A stretch of 8,366 nucleotides of DNA from NCBI GenBank assembly GCA_002408445.1, contig DHSK01000094.1, forward strand, positions 10,267 to 18,632, in the 5' to 3' direction. Made by a program: the position numbers and the translations under genes. Shown here one piece after another: positions 1-6,131 of this stretch; positions within the stretch are counted from its first letter, which is position 1; each line of letters starts with the position of its first letter. This stretch comes from Syntrophomonas sp. UBA5288 (GTDB taxonomy: Bacteria > Bacillota > Syntrophomonadia > Syntrophomonadales > Syntrophomonadaceae). The notes under the pieces were generated by a model. The model made no database searches, was not told the origin of the DNA, and was given only the letters and a program-made list of their open reading frames with translations.

Positions 1-42
1 GCACGCCTGGCGGCAGCCCAGGCAGTCATTAAGAATAAATAA
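1..42 (+). CDS. C-terminal end of an upstream gene (5' part outside the window)
   Basis: Reading frame 1 is open from the first base to a TAA at 40-42 and encodes the tail ARLAAAQAVIKNK. A terminator-like hairpin begins 14 nt after the stop, which supports a real gene end here. Too little protein is visible to name a family. An alanine-rich helical tail ending in lysines is common in soluble enzymes, so I assign no function. Confidence 0.5.
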   Translation, partial: ARLAAAQAVIKNK

Positions 43-56
43 ATCCCGGTTTAAGC

Positions 57-95
57 AAAGGGGTAGGGCAATTGCTCTGCCCCTTTGTCATTCTT
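57..95 (+). terminator. Terminator-like hairpin after the upstream gene
   Basis: Positions 57-70 pair with 73-86 (AAAGGGG...GCA against TGC...CCCCTTT), giving a stem of up to 14 bp with two G-U pairs and an almost closed loop. The tail (GTCATTCTT) is only moderately T-rich, so termination efficiency is uncertain, but the position just after a stop codon fits a Rho-independent terminator. Confidence 0.6.
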
Positions 96-301
96 ACCTC
101 AAATCTCGCATTCCAAGGCTCCGGGAGACGTTCTCAGCCAGGTGTTCCCCTGACCTCCTCGCCTCGCTGTTAAACGCCCGGTCATCCATACATAATATTC
201 CCATCCTGGACTATATGTTTATATAAATATATATGTTTACTTCTCCCCCGCTTCACAACACCATATTCCGGTACAGCTTGACCTAGCCCGCTATACACCA
301 T

Positions 302-331
302 TTGTGTGATCAATAGTAAAATGGCTACAAT
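302..331 (+). promoter_or_regulatory. Possible sigma-A promoter of the peptidoglycan-binding gene
   Basis: The -10 candidate TACAAT (326-331) matches consensus at 5 of 6 positions. The -35 candidate TTGTGT (302-307) matches at 3 of 6, with an 18-nt spacer. The 5' leader would be about 45 nt. This is weak evidence, and a sporulation or other alternative sigma factor could be used instead. Confidence 0.3.
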
Positions 332-365
332 TTTACCGTACCTGTATATAGATGTATAAGAAGAA

Positions 366-374
366 AGGAAGTGG
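366..374 (+). promoter_or_regulatory. Ribosome binding site that sets the start at 383
   Basis: AGGAAGTGG matches the anti-Shine-Dalgarno complement AGGAGGTGA at 7 of 9 positions and lies 8 nt before ATG 383. It includes the upstream GTG 371, which therefore is unlikely to be the start. Confidence 0.7.
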
Positions 375-382
375 TAAGCAAT

Positions 383-1246
383 ATGCATGGTAGAAGAAAT
401 TATAAGTTGTCGATTTTTGCTTTGGTACTGGCCTTCATAATTCTTAGTGCCAACCTGGCGGGAACCGCCTTGGCGGAGTCAACCCTTTCATGGGGAAGCC
501 GTGGCAATGAAGTAAACCAGTTACAGCAAAAGCTGACCGACCTGGGATACAATACATATGGTATTGATGGTATCTTTGGCAAGAATACTTACAGTGCTGT
601 AACCAGTTTTCAAAAAGCGCGCGGCCTGCAAGCGGACGGCATAGCCGGCCCGGCCACCTGGGCAGCTTTGAAAGGCGGCAGCAATGTTTATGTCTTAAAA
701 TCTGGTGATAGCCTGAACAGTGTAGCTGCAAAATATGGCACTACCCCCCAGGAAATTATCAGGCTTAACGGATTGACTTCCTGGGTGCTTAATCCGGGAA
801 CCCGTCTGGTTATACCTGTCAGCACTCCTTCCCGGGGCGGTGCGCGTTACGGTGAAATGGCAGACTGGTGGACAGTAGCCAGCCAAGTTTTCACTATCGG
901 TACTACCGCTACAATTACCGACCTCGATTCCGGCCTGACCTACCGGGTGGTCCGTAAAGGCGGAACCAACCATGCCGACTGCCAGCCGCTTACGGCTGCG
1001 GACACGGCCAAAATGAAACAGGCCTATGGGGGAAGCTGGAGCTGGACCCGGCATGCTATTCTCGTTAATGTAAACGGCCGGGTATTTGCTGCTTCACAAA
1101 ACGGTATGCCCCACGGTGGCCGGAGCATTTACGACAATAATTTTAACGGGCATTTCTGCATACATTTCTTAAACAGCAGAACTCATGGCACCAATCGTGT
1201 AGATCCGGCCCATCAAGCCGCCGTACACAAAGCTGCCGGACGGTAA
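383..1246 (+). CDS. Secreted peptidoglycan-binding / LysM protein with a Cys-His-rich C-terminal domain
   Basis: Exported cell-wall protein of 287 residues. I choose ATG 383 over the in-frame GTG 371 because the Shine-Dalgarno AGGAAGTGG (366-374) lies 8 nt before 383 and would overlap a GTG start. Residues 1-31 form a signal peptide: RRNYK basic end, hydrophobic core, AxA-type site at ALA-ES. Residues about 38-96 are a PG_binding_1 domain (GxxGxxVxxLQxxL, DGIFGxxT, VxxFQ, DGIAGPxTWxAL). Residues about 102-146 are a LysM domain (YVLKSGDSLNSVAAKYGT...LNPGTRLVIP). Residues about 157-287 are a domain I have seen fused to such modules in clostridia but cannot name; it carries HADCQP (197-202), WSWTRHA (219-225), NGMPHGG (240-246) and GHFCIHF (256-262). 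The His and Cys motifs suggest a catalytic cell-wall enzyme, perhaps L,D-transpeptidase-like; that is inference. The gene stands alone and ends at a strong terminator. Confidence 0.9.
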   Translation: MHGRRNYKLSIFALVLAFIILSANLAGTALAESTLSWGSRGNEVNQLQQKLTDLGYNTYGIDGIFGKNTYSAVTSFQKARGLQADGIAGPATWAALKGGSNVYVLKSGDSLNSVAAKYGTTPQEIIRLNGLTSWVLNPGTRLVIPVSTPSRGGARYGEMADWWTVASQVFTIGTTATITDLDSGLTYRVVRKGGTNHADCQPLTAADTAKMKQAYGGSWSWTRHAILVNVNGRVFAASQNGMPHGGRSIYDNNFNGHFCIHFLNSRTHGTNRVDPAHQAAVHKAAGR

Positions 1247-1253
1247 ATTCAAT

Positions 1254-1315
1254 AAAAACAGAGAAACAAAAAGGCATTCTATTGTAGAAAAACAGTAGAA
1301 TGCCTCTCTGTTTTT
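1254..1315 (+). terminator. Large two-part Rho-independent terminator
   Basis: The outer stem AAAAACAGAGA (1254-1264) pairs perfectly with TCTCTGTTTTT (1305-1315). The inner stem GGCATTCTA (1273-1281) pairs perfectly with TAGAATGCC (1296-1304). An A-rich 8-nt bulge (1265-1272) sits on the 5' side and the loop is 14 nt. It starts 8 nt after the stop of the peptidoglycan-binding gene and the 3' arm ends in five T. Confidence 0.85.
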
Positions 1316-1535
1316 GGGTCTGGTTAGCATCCATATTTATGGCCGCCGGGTCAGGCGAGTATTGCCGGAGCTATATTACCCGATAAAGGATAGCCATTGT
1401 ATGAATAATTGAGAGAGCGGAGGATGAGAATAAAAGAGAATATTCTGGATTGGGCCAAAATAAAGGAATAAATTAAGCGGTTGTAGTATTTCTTAACAAG
1501 AGTTCCAAAATGGTTGCGGGAAGGGAAGATAGTCA
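1316..1535. other. Intergenic stretch before dgt
   Basis: I see no gene I can defend. A 15-codon frame with an adjacent GGAGG (ATG 1424, stop 1469-1471) is too short and too tightly spaced to its Shine-Dalgarno. A short imperfect repeat of GCCGG-type motifs occurs around 1342-1370. No convincing sigma-A promoter for dgt was found; TTGAGA (1409-1414) with TAAAAG (1431-1436) is the best of several weak pairs. Confidence 0.4.
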
Positions 1536-2591
1536 GTGAGTATAAGAGAAGAAATAGAACAGCGTGAAAGAAATACTCTTAGTCCTCAGGCTATGCTGGC
1601 GGTTAATTCACAGGGACGGACCATAACCGAAGAGCCTGATCCGGTACGGACCTGCTTTATGATTGATCGCGACCGCATAGTACATTCCAAATCTTTTCGG
1701 CGGCTCAAACACAAAACCCAGGTGTTTATTGCTCCGCCGGGAGACCATTATCGCACCCGTCTTACCCATACTCTGGAAGTGAACCAGATTGCCAAAACCA
1801 TAGGAGCGGGATTGAATCTGAATATAGATTTGATCGAGGCTATAGCTCTGGGGCATGATGTCGGTCATACTCCTTTCGCGCACGCCGGAGAACAAATTTT
1901 AAACGAATTACTGGCCGGAGGATTCCGGCATAACGAAAACAGCATTCGGGTCCTTACCCGGGTGGAACAAAGCAAAGGCCGAAGCGGTCTTAATATTAGC
2001 CATGAGGTCTTGGATGGAGTTCTTAACCATAGCGGCTATGGGGCTGAAGGACAACTAGCCTGTACTCTGGAAGGTCAGACCATCAGACTCAGCGATAAAA
2101 TAGCTTATGTGCAGCATGACATAGATGATTCTATCCGTGCCGGCCTTTTAAAGATAGAGGATATACCAGCGCCATATCTCGAAGTGCTGGGTTTCACTCA
2201 TAGCAAACGGATAGCCACGCTGGTGATTGACACTATAAATAATACCCGCAAAATGATAGCGGAGGGAAAGCCACCGCGGGTGGAACCGGGGACCAGGGTG
2301 GAGCGAGCCCTGCGGGGGTTGCGGGAATTCATGTTTGAGACCATTTATCAGGGTAAGGTCTGTCTGGAGGAGAGAAGACGGGCCATGTTTATCGTAGAAA
2401 AGCTGTTTGCTTATTATCTCAAGCATCCCGAAAAGATGAGCCCCCTGTATCGCAGTATTGCAGACCGGGAGGGTCTGGAACGAGCGGTGGCGGATTACAT
2501 ATCCGGCATGAGTGATGCTTACTGTATTTCATTATTTGAAGATATATATATTCCCCAATCGCTGGTACCCGAAGCGATTAAAAGGAGATAA
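1536..2591 (+). CDS. dgt: Deoxyguanosinetriphosphate triphosphohydrolase-like HD protein
   Basis: Cytosolic dNTP triphosphohydrolase of 351 residues; the family hydrolyses dGTP or other dNTPs to the nucleoside and tripolyphosphate and so limits dNTP pools. The N-terminus (SIREEIEQRE...LSPQA) and the core RDRIVHSKSFRRLKHKTQVF (45-64) are typical of the shorter, Firmicute-type Dgt. The HD metal site is complete: R75-x2-H78-x2-E81 in RTRLTHTLE, H107-D108 in LGHDVGHTPF, and D187 in LSDKIAY. Start codon is GTG 1536, 7 nt after AAGGGAAG (1521-1528); no ATG is better placed. It precedes dnaG by 84 nt, an arrangement common in clostridia, which links dNTP control to replication priming. The exact substrate (dGTP or several dNTPs) cannot be read from the sequence. 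Confidence 0.95.
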   Translation: MSIREEIEQRERNTLSPQAMLAVNSQGRTITEEPDPVRTCFMIDRDRIVHSKSFRRLKHKTQVFIAPPGDHYRTRLTHTLEVNQIAKTIGAGLNLNIDLIEAIALGHDVGHTPFAHAGEQILNELLAGGFRHNENSIRVLTRVEQSKGRSGLNISHEVLDGVLNHSGYGAEGQLACTLEGQTIRLSDKIAYVQHDIDDSIRAGLLKIEDIPAPYLEVLGFTHSKRIATLVIDTINNTRKMIAEGKPPRVEPGTRVERALRGLREFMFETIYQGKVCLEERRRAMFIVEKLFAYYLKHPEKMSPLYRSIADREGLERAVADYISGMSDAYCISLFEDIYIPQSLVPEAIKRR

Positions 2592-2635
2592 CCGGCAGAA
2601 AATCTGAATAAAATTTGACATTTTTCGAAATATTA

Positions 2636-2664
2636 GAAGGAATTTAATACCCCGCATAGAATAG
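2636..2664 (+). promoter_or_regulatory. Sigma-H-like promoter just upstream of dnaG
   Basis: GAAGGAATT (2636-2644) fits the Bacillus sigma-H -35 consensus RnAGGAwWW at every defined position. ATAGAATAG (2656-2664) fits the -10 consensus RnnGAATww except for the last base. The spacer is 11 nt, within the known 11-12. A caveat is that transcription would begin only a few bases before the dnaG start, so the message would be nearly leaderless for dnaG but normal for rpoD. A lone TTGACA (2615-2620) lies upstream but has no -10 at a usable distance. Confidence 0.4.
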
Positions 2665-2675
2665 TAGGTAAGGCA

Positions 2676-4475
2676 ATGACAAGATATTATGATAACAATA
2701 TTACCCGTGATATTCAATCCCGTCTCGATATTGTGGATTTAATATCGGAAACGGTTGAGTTAAAACGCAAAGGTAACAGGTATTGGGGATTATGCCCTTT
2801 TCACCAGGAAAAAACCCCTTCTTTCAGTGTGAACCAGGATAAACAGATGTTTTATTGCTTTGGTTGTCATGCGGGAGGAGATATTTTTTCTTTTGTCATC
2901 AAAAAAGAAGGTTTTGATTTCAAAGAAGCAGTTAACTACCTGGCGCAAAAGGCCGGCATACAAATACCTGCAGGGAACCGCAAAGAGGCGGACCGGCGTC
3001 GTAAAGTAATCGAGGTCAACCAGGCTGCGGCCCAATTTTATCGCCAGGTTTTGAACGCAACTCAGGGACGGGATGCGCGTGCATATATGCACCGGCGCGG
3101 GATTACAAGCGATATAGCGGAGGCTTTTGGTCTGGGCTATGCTCCGAATAGCTGGAATGCTCTGAGCGATTACCTGCACCAAAAGGGCTTTGCCCATCAT
3201 GATATCGTGCTGGCGGGTGTGATTAAACACAACGAAGACCGGGACAGCTATTACGATTTGCTTCGTAATCGTTTAATTTTCCCCATATTTAATCATTATG
3301 GCGAAATAATCGGTTTCGGCGGCCGGGTCATGGATGACAGTATGCCCAAATACTTAAATTCGCCGGAAACCGAGATTTTTTCCAAACGAAGAAATCTTTA
3401 CGGTCTCTTTCTGGCCCGGGACAGTATCCGCAGTAAAAATGAAGCCATCTTAGTCGAAGGTTATATGGATTGCCTGAAGCTTCATCAGGCAGGAATTGAT
3501 AATGCCGTTAGTTCTCTGGGGACTGCCTTTACTATCGAACAGGCCCGTTTACTACACCGCTATACGGAAAAAGTACTGGTGCTTTATGACGGCGATGAAG
3601 CCGGGCAGCGCGAAACATTGAGAGCAATTGATATTCTTAATAAGGAAAAAATCAAGGCCGATGTAATAACTCTTCCCGATGGCAAGGACCCGGACGAATA
3701 TCTTGAATTATTTGGAAAAGAGGAATTTTGGAAGTATATAAAGAATAATAGAACTAGTTACATTGAATTTAAAATAAACAGATATATAAAATCTGTTTCA
3801 GTGCTTGATATTGATAATAAAACCAGTATTATAAAAAGTCTGCAAGAGGATATCATAAACCTTGATAGCGAGATTGAAAAAGACTATTTTATAAAAATGC
3901 TGGCTCGTAAACTGGCAATCCAGGAAAACGTCATATACCGCCAGTTTAACGTATCAGCCGCTTCCAGACCCGGTTATTCTGTACGCAGGAATAAAATTGA
4001 AATTATACGGGATAATAATAAATACGGAAATTATGGTATACAGGAGAAAATTATTACAGCCATGCTCTCCGACCACCATATATTTAACAGAGTTAGAGAT
4101 AATATCGGTCTGGAATTTTTCAAAAATAAGGACTATTGTGCGCTGGCTAACTTATATAAGCAGCTGGATGGCGAAAGTACAACCAGAATAGCGCAATTAA
4201 AGAATATGGTCCCGGAGATTGGGTTGGAAGAAACGTTGGCACGGCTAATATTTTATCTGGATGAAGGAATTTCCGCCAGCGAAATAGAAGTAAACGACTT
4301 TATAAACCGGGTAAAACAATTAAAAGAAAAGGCGCGCTGGAATAAAATAGCGGGCAGATTAGAAAAACTGGCTGACAAGGGAGATTTTAACAGTCTCCTT
4401 ACATTTATATTAAATTTAGATGAATTCCTTCATCAAAACCCAGGAAGGGGGGATAAAATCAGTGAAAGCCGATAA
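2676..4475 (+). CDS. dnaG: DNA primase
   Basis: DnaG primase, 599 residues (usual length), makes the short RNA primers for leading- and lagging-strand synthesis at the replisome together with DnaB-type helicase. Domain order: CHC2 zinc-binding domain with C40-x2-H43 and C61-x2-C64 (residues 1-100); the catalytic core about 110-430 with LLRNRLIFPI and IGFGGRV; the TOPRIM metal site with E261 in ILVEGYMD, D305 and D307 in LYDGDEAG, and LPDGKDPDE (333-341); and a helicase-binding region about 440-599, which is less conserved as usual. Start ATG 2676 follows AGGTAAGG (2666-2673) and gives the expected N-terminus (ITRDIQSRLDIVDLI). The coding region about 3720-4180 is noticeably richer in A+T and ATA codons than the rest, matching the weakly constrained part of the protein. 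Confidence 0.98.
   Translation: MTRYYDNNITRDIQSRLDIVDLISETVELKRKGNRYWGLCPFHQEKTPSFSVNQDKQMFYCFGCHAGGDIFSFVIKKEGFDFKEAVNYLAQKAGIQIPAGNRKEADRRRKVIEVNQAAAQFYRQVLNATQGRDARAYMHRRGITSDIAEAFGLGYAPNSWNALSDYLHQKGFAHHDIVLAGVIKHNEDRDSYYDLLRNRLIFPIFNHYGEIIGFGGRVMDDSMPKYLNSPETEIFSKRRNLYGLFLARDSIRSKNEAILVEGYMDCLKLHQAGIDNAVSSLGTAFTIEQARLLHRYTEKVLVLYDGDEAGQRETLRAIDILNKEKIKADVITLPDGKDPDEYLELFGKEEFWKYIKNNRTSYIEFKINRYIKSVSVLDIDNKTSIIKSLQEDIINLDSEIEKDYFIKMLARKLAIQENVIYRQFNVSAASRPGYSVRRNKIEIIRDNNKYGNYGIQEKIITAMLSDHHIFNRVRDNIGLEFFKNKDYCALANLYKQLDGESTTRIAQLKNMVPEIGLEETLARLIFYLDEGISASEIEVNDFINRVKQLKEKARWNKIAGRLEKLADKGDFNSLLTFILNLDEFLHQNPGRGDKISESR
4443..4452 (+). promoter_or_regulatory. Ribosome binding site of rpoD, inside dnaG
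   Basis: GGAAGGGGGG lies within the last codons of dnaG and 9 nt before GTG 4462. No Shine-Dalgarno precedes the longer in-frame ATG at 4420, so this site decides the start. The overlap favours translational coupling of dnaG and rpoD. Confidence 0.7.
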
Positions 4476-5547
4476 GAAACTAGCCGAATCCATTATGGCC
4501 CTGGCCGAAAAAGGCAAGAAAAAGAAAACTCTCAGCTATGAAGAAATTGTCGAGGAATTACAGGGCTTTAATCTGGAACCTGACAGCATAGATGACATAT
4601 TTGAACATCTGCAATCATTGGGTATTACGCTTGGTTCTGAGCAGGACCTGGAAGATACGGATGATGATGCTGAAAATGAAAACGTAGAGACCGAGGAAGT
4701 CGTTATACCTGATGGTATAGAAATAGATGATCCGGTACGTATGTATCTAAAGGAAATTGGTCGTGTACCCCTCTTAACAGCTGATGAAGAGATTGACCTG
4801 GCTCAACGAATCGAGATGGGTGAGGAGGAAGCCAAACGCAAGTTGGTTGAAGCCAACCTCAGGCTCGTAGTTAGTATTGCTAAAAGATATGTAGGACGGG
4901 GAATGCTCTTTCTTGACCTTATCCAGGAAGGAAATCTGGGCCTTATGAAGGCTGTGGAGAAATTCGATTACCGTAAGGGCTACAAATTCAGTACCTATGC
5001 TACATGGTGGATTAGACAGGCTATCACCCGAGCCATAGCTGACCAGGCCCGAACTATAAGAATTCCTGTGCATATGGTAGAAACTATTAATAAGTTGTCC
5101 CGTGTACAGAGAAGCCTTTTGCAGAGCCTGGGCCGCGAACCTACTCCGGGTGAAGTAGCCGAAGAAATGGATATACCGGTGGACCGTGTTATCGAGATTA
5201 TGAAAGTAGCTCAAGAACCGGTTTCACTGGAGACACCTATAGGCGAGGAAGATGACAGCCATCTCGGTGATTTTATTACCGATGAAGAGGCTGAGTCGCC
5301 TGAAGAATCAGCTTCCTTTGTTCTATTAAGGGAGCATCTGGATGGCATTTTGAACACTCTTACCGACCGGGAGGAAAAGGTTTTACGTCTGCGTTTTGGA
5401 CTTGACGACGGAAGGCCTCGTACCCTTGAGGAAGTTGGACAGGAGTTTGGTGTTACCAGAGAAAGAATCCGGCAGATAGAGGCCAAGGCTTTGCGCAAAC
5501 TAAGGCATCCGTCCAGAAGCAAAAAGCTGAAAGATTATATCGAATAG
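4462..5547 (+). CDS. rpoD: RNA polymerase primary sigma factor (RpoD/SigA)
   Basis: Housekeeping sigma-70 factor, 361 residues from GTG 4462; directs core RNA polymerase to -35/-10 promoters. Region 1.1 covers about 1-60 and is followed by an acidic linker (DTDDDAENENVETEE). Region 1.2 begins at DPVRMYLKEIGRVPLL (about 90-105). Region 2 includes ANLRLVVSIAKRYVGRGMLFLDLIQEG and FSTYATWWIRQAI (2.3-2.4, about 176-188). Region 3 runs about 205-280. Region 4 includes the -35-reading helix-turn-helix TLEEVGQEFGVTRERIRQIE (321-340). The length matches clostridial SigA proteins, which lack the long insertion of E. coli RpoD. I prefer GTG 4462 to ATG 4420 because of the Shine-Dalgarno at 4443-4452 and because the family begins close to KADKK. 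It overlaps dnaG by 14 nt, as in the conserved dnaG-rpoD operon. No terminator follows directly. Confidence 0.97.
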   Translation: MKADKKLAESIMALAEKGKKKKTLSYEEIVEELQGFNLEPDSIDDIFEHLQSLGITLGSEQDLEDTDDDAENENVETEEVVIPDGIEIDDPVRMYLKEIGRVPLLTADEEIDLAQRIEMGEEEAKRKLVEANLRLVVSIAKRYVGRGMLFLDLIQEGNLGLMKAVEKFDYRKGYKFSTYATWWIRQAITRAIADQARTIRIPVHMVETINKLSRVQRSLLQSLGREPTPGEVAEEMDIPVDRVIEIMKVAQEPVSLETPIGEEDDSHLGDFITDEEAESPEESASFVLLREHLDGILNTLTDREEKVLRLRFGLDDGRPRTLEEVGQEFGVTRERIRQIEAKALRKLRHPSRSKKLKDYIE

Positions 5548-5560
5548 TTAGTGCAAACCA

Positions 5561-5589
5561 TTGACACGCACCAAGAATCAATATATAAT
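5561..5589 (+). promoter_or_regulatory. Perfect consensus sigma-A promoter for tRNA-Asn
   Basis: TTGACA (5561-5566) and TATAAT (5584-5589) are both exact matches with an ideal 17-nt spacer. The predicted start is about 5596, some 12 nt before the mature tRNA-Asn 5' end. Such a strong promoter fits a stable RNA gene. Confidence 0.9.
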
Positions 5590-5607
5590 ATTTCTCGTTG
5601 AGAACAT

Positions 5608-5682
5608 TCCTCGATAGCTCAACGGTAGAGCATCCGGCTGTTAACCGGAGGGTTGTAGGTTCGAATCCTACTCGGGGAGCCA
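5608..5682 (+). tRNA. tRNA-Asn (GTT)
   Basis: A complete cloverleaf with encoded CCA. Acceptor TCCTCGA (5608-5614) pairs with TCGGGGA (5672-5678), with one T-G pair. The anticodon stem TCCGG/CCGGA encloses the loop CTGTTAA, with anticodon GTT at 5640-5642. T arm is GTAGG-TTCGAAT-CCTAC, discriminator G, CCA at 5680-5682. It has its own promoter and terminator. Confidence 0.97.
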
Positions 5683-5692
5683 TGCTAATCAG

Positions 5693-5722
5693 GCGGTAAC
5701 CCTCAAAGTTACCGCTTTTTAT
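5693..5722 (+). terminator. Terminator after tRNA-Asn
   Basis: GCGGTAAC (5693-5700) pairs perfectly with GTTACCGC (5708-5715) around a 7-nt loop, followed directly by TTTTT (5716-5720). It would also end any read-through transcript from the dnaG-rpoD operon. Confidence 0.9.
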
Positions 5723-5748
5723 ATCTTTAAAAAATAAATAAATTTTAC

Positions 5749-5777
5749 TTGACCTCGTACCATATTTTTTATATACT
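5749..5777 (+). promoter_or_regulatory. Sigma-A promoter of the three-tRNA operon
   Basis: TTGACC (5749-5754, 5 of 6) and TATACT (5772-5777, 5 of 6) are separated by 17 nt. The predicted start near 5784 leaves a leader of about 22 nt before the CAT tRNA. Confidence 0.85.
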
Positions 5778-5805
5778 ATCTCTTGCGGGGTTTCACACCA
5801 CACGG

Positions 5806-5881
5806 GGGCCTATAGCTCAGTTGGTAGAGCTACCGGCTCATAACCGGTTGGTCCCAGGTTCGAGTCCTGGTAGGCCCACCA
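5806..5881 (+). tRNA. tRNA with CAT anticodon, probably tRNA-Ile2 (alternatively elongator tRNA-Met)
   Basis: A complete 76-nt cloverleaf with encoded CCA. Acceptor GGGCCTA (5806-5812) pairs with TAGGCCC (5871-5877); anticodon CAT is at 5839-5841 in loop CTCATAA. It is not the initiator: the first pair is G-C and the anticodon stem lacks the three G-C pairs. The acceptor has C4-G69 and C5-G68, the pairs known from E. coli to favour TilS, which turns C34 into lysidine and makes the tRNA read AUA as Ile. The body also resembles the B. subtilis Ile2 species (GGCTCATAACC around the anticodon) more than its Met species, from memory. Annotation tools usually call such genes Met by default. Confidence 0.9.
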
Positions 5882-5890
5882 TTCAAATCC

Positions 5891-5965
5891 GGCCCCATGG
5901 TCAAGCGGTTAAGACATCGGCCTTTCACGCCGGTAACAGGGGTTCGAATCCCCTTGGGGTCACCA
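5891..5965 (+). tRNA. tRNA-Glu (TTC)
   Basis: A complete cloverleaf with encoded CCA. Acceptor GGCCCCA (5891-5897) pairs with TGGGGTC (5955-5961). Anticodon stem TCGGC/GCCGG holds loop CTTTCAC with anticodon TTC at 5924-5926. It starts 9 nt after the CAT tRNA, so both are processed from one precursor. Confidence 0.96.
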
Positions 5966-5970
5966 TATTC

Positions 5971-6046
5971 GGGCGGTTAGCTCAGCTGGGAGAGCACCTG
6001 CCTTACAAGCAGGGGGTCACAGGTTCAAGTCCTGTACCGCCCACCA
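5971..6046 (+). tRNA. tRNA-Val (TAC)
   Basis: A complete cloverleaf with encoded CCA. Acceptor GGGCGGT (5971-5977) pairs with ACCGCCC (6036-6042). Anticodon stem CCTGC/GCAGG holds loop CTTACAA with anticodon TAC at 6004-6006. It is the last gene of the three-tRNA unit, only 5 nt after tRNA-Glu. Confidence 0.97.
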
Positions 6047-6048
6047 TT

Positions 6049-6085
6049 AAAAAGCAAGCATTCGTATTAACGGGTGCTTTTTTTT
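6049..6085 (+). terminator. Terminator of the tRNA operon
   Basis: AAAAAGCA (6049-6056) pairs with TGCTTTTT (6075-6082), and the 3' arm runs into eight T (6078-6085). It begins 2 nt after the CCA of tRNA-Val. Confidence 0.8.
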
Positions 6086-6131
6086 ATATCTACTACAGAA
6101 TAGAGATAATATAAGGAGTTGAGATTGATCT

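Larger units (their letters stand above)
96..382. other. Gene-poor region upstream of the peptidoglycan-binding gene
   Basis: No convincing gene on either strand. The stretch splits in two. Positions about 115-181 are GC-rich and can fold: CCGGG 121-125 and CGTT 129-132 pair with AACG 173-176 and CCCGG 177-181, enclosing a hairpin 136-142/149-155 that pairs fully, with G-U pairs, only when transcribed from the minus strand. Positions about 185-350 are AT-rich and probably hold the promoter of the next gene; TACAAT at 326-331 is the best -10 candidate, with a weak -35 (TTGTGT, 302-307, spacer 18). A 68-codon minus-strand frame here has no recognisable protein character. Confidence 0.5.

Noticed and set aside
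100..180. A TPP riboswitch on the minus strand, suggested by CTGAGA after a GGGG stretch.
   Set aside because: The second conserved TPP block (ACCTGAT...GGATAATGCCAGCG) is missing and no thiamine gene lies next to it.
182..388. A 68-codon minus-strand frame upstream of the peptidoglycan-binding gene.
   Set aside because: It overlaps the promoter and start of the real gene, lies in AT-rich intergenic DNA and resembles no protein family I know.
1424..1471. A 15-codon frame with GGAGG directly before its ATG, upstream of dgt.
   Set aside because: The Shine-Dalgarno touches the start codon, the peptide is very short and there is no sign of an attenuator or leader function.
4420..4461. ATG 4420 as the start of rpoD.
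   Set aside because: No Shine-Dalgarno precedes it, and the extra 14 residues are encoded by the dnaG 3' end. GTG 4462 has a strong site at the right distance.
5749..6114. A 121-codon frame across the tRNA genes.
   Set aside because: It is an artefact of tRNA sequence read as codons; the cloverleaf structures explain the region fully.
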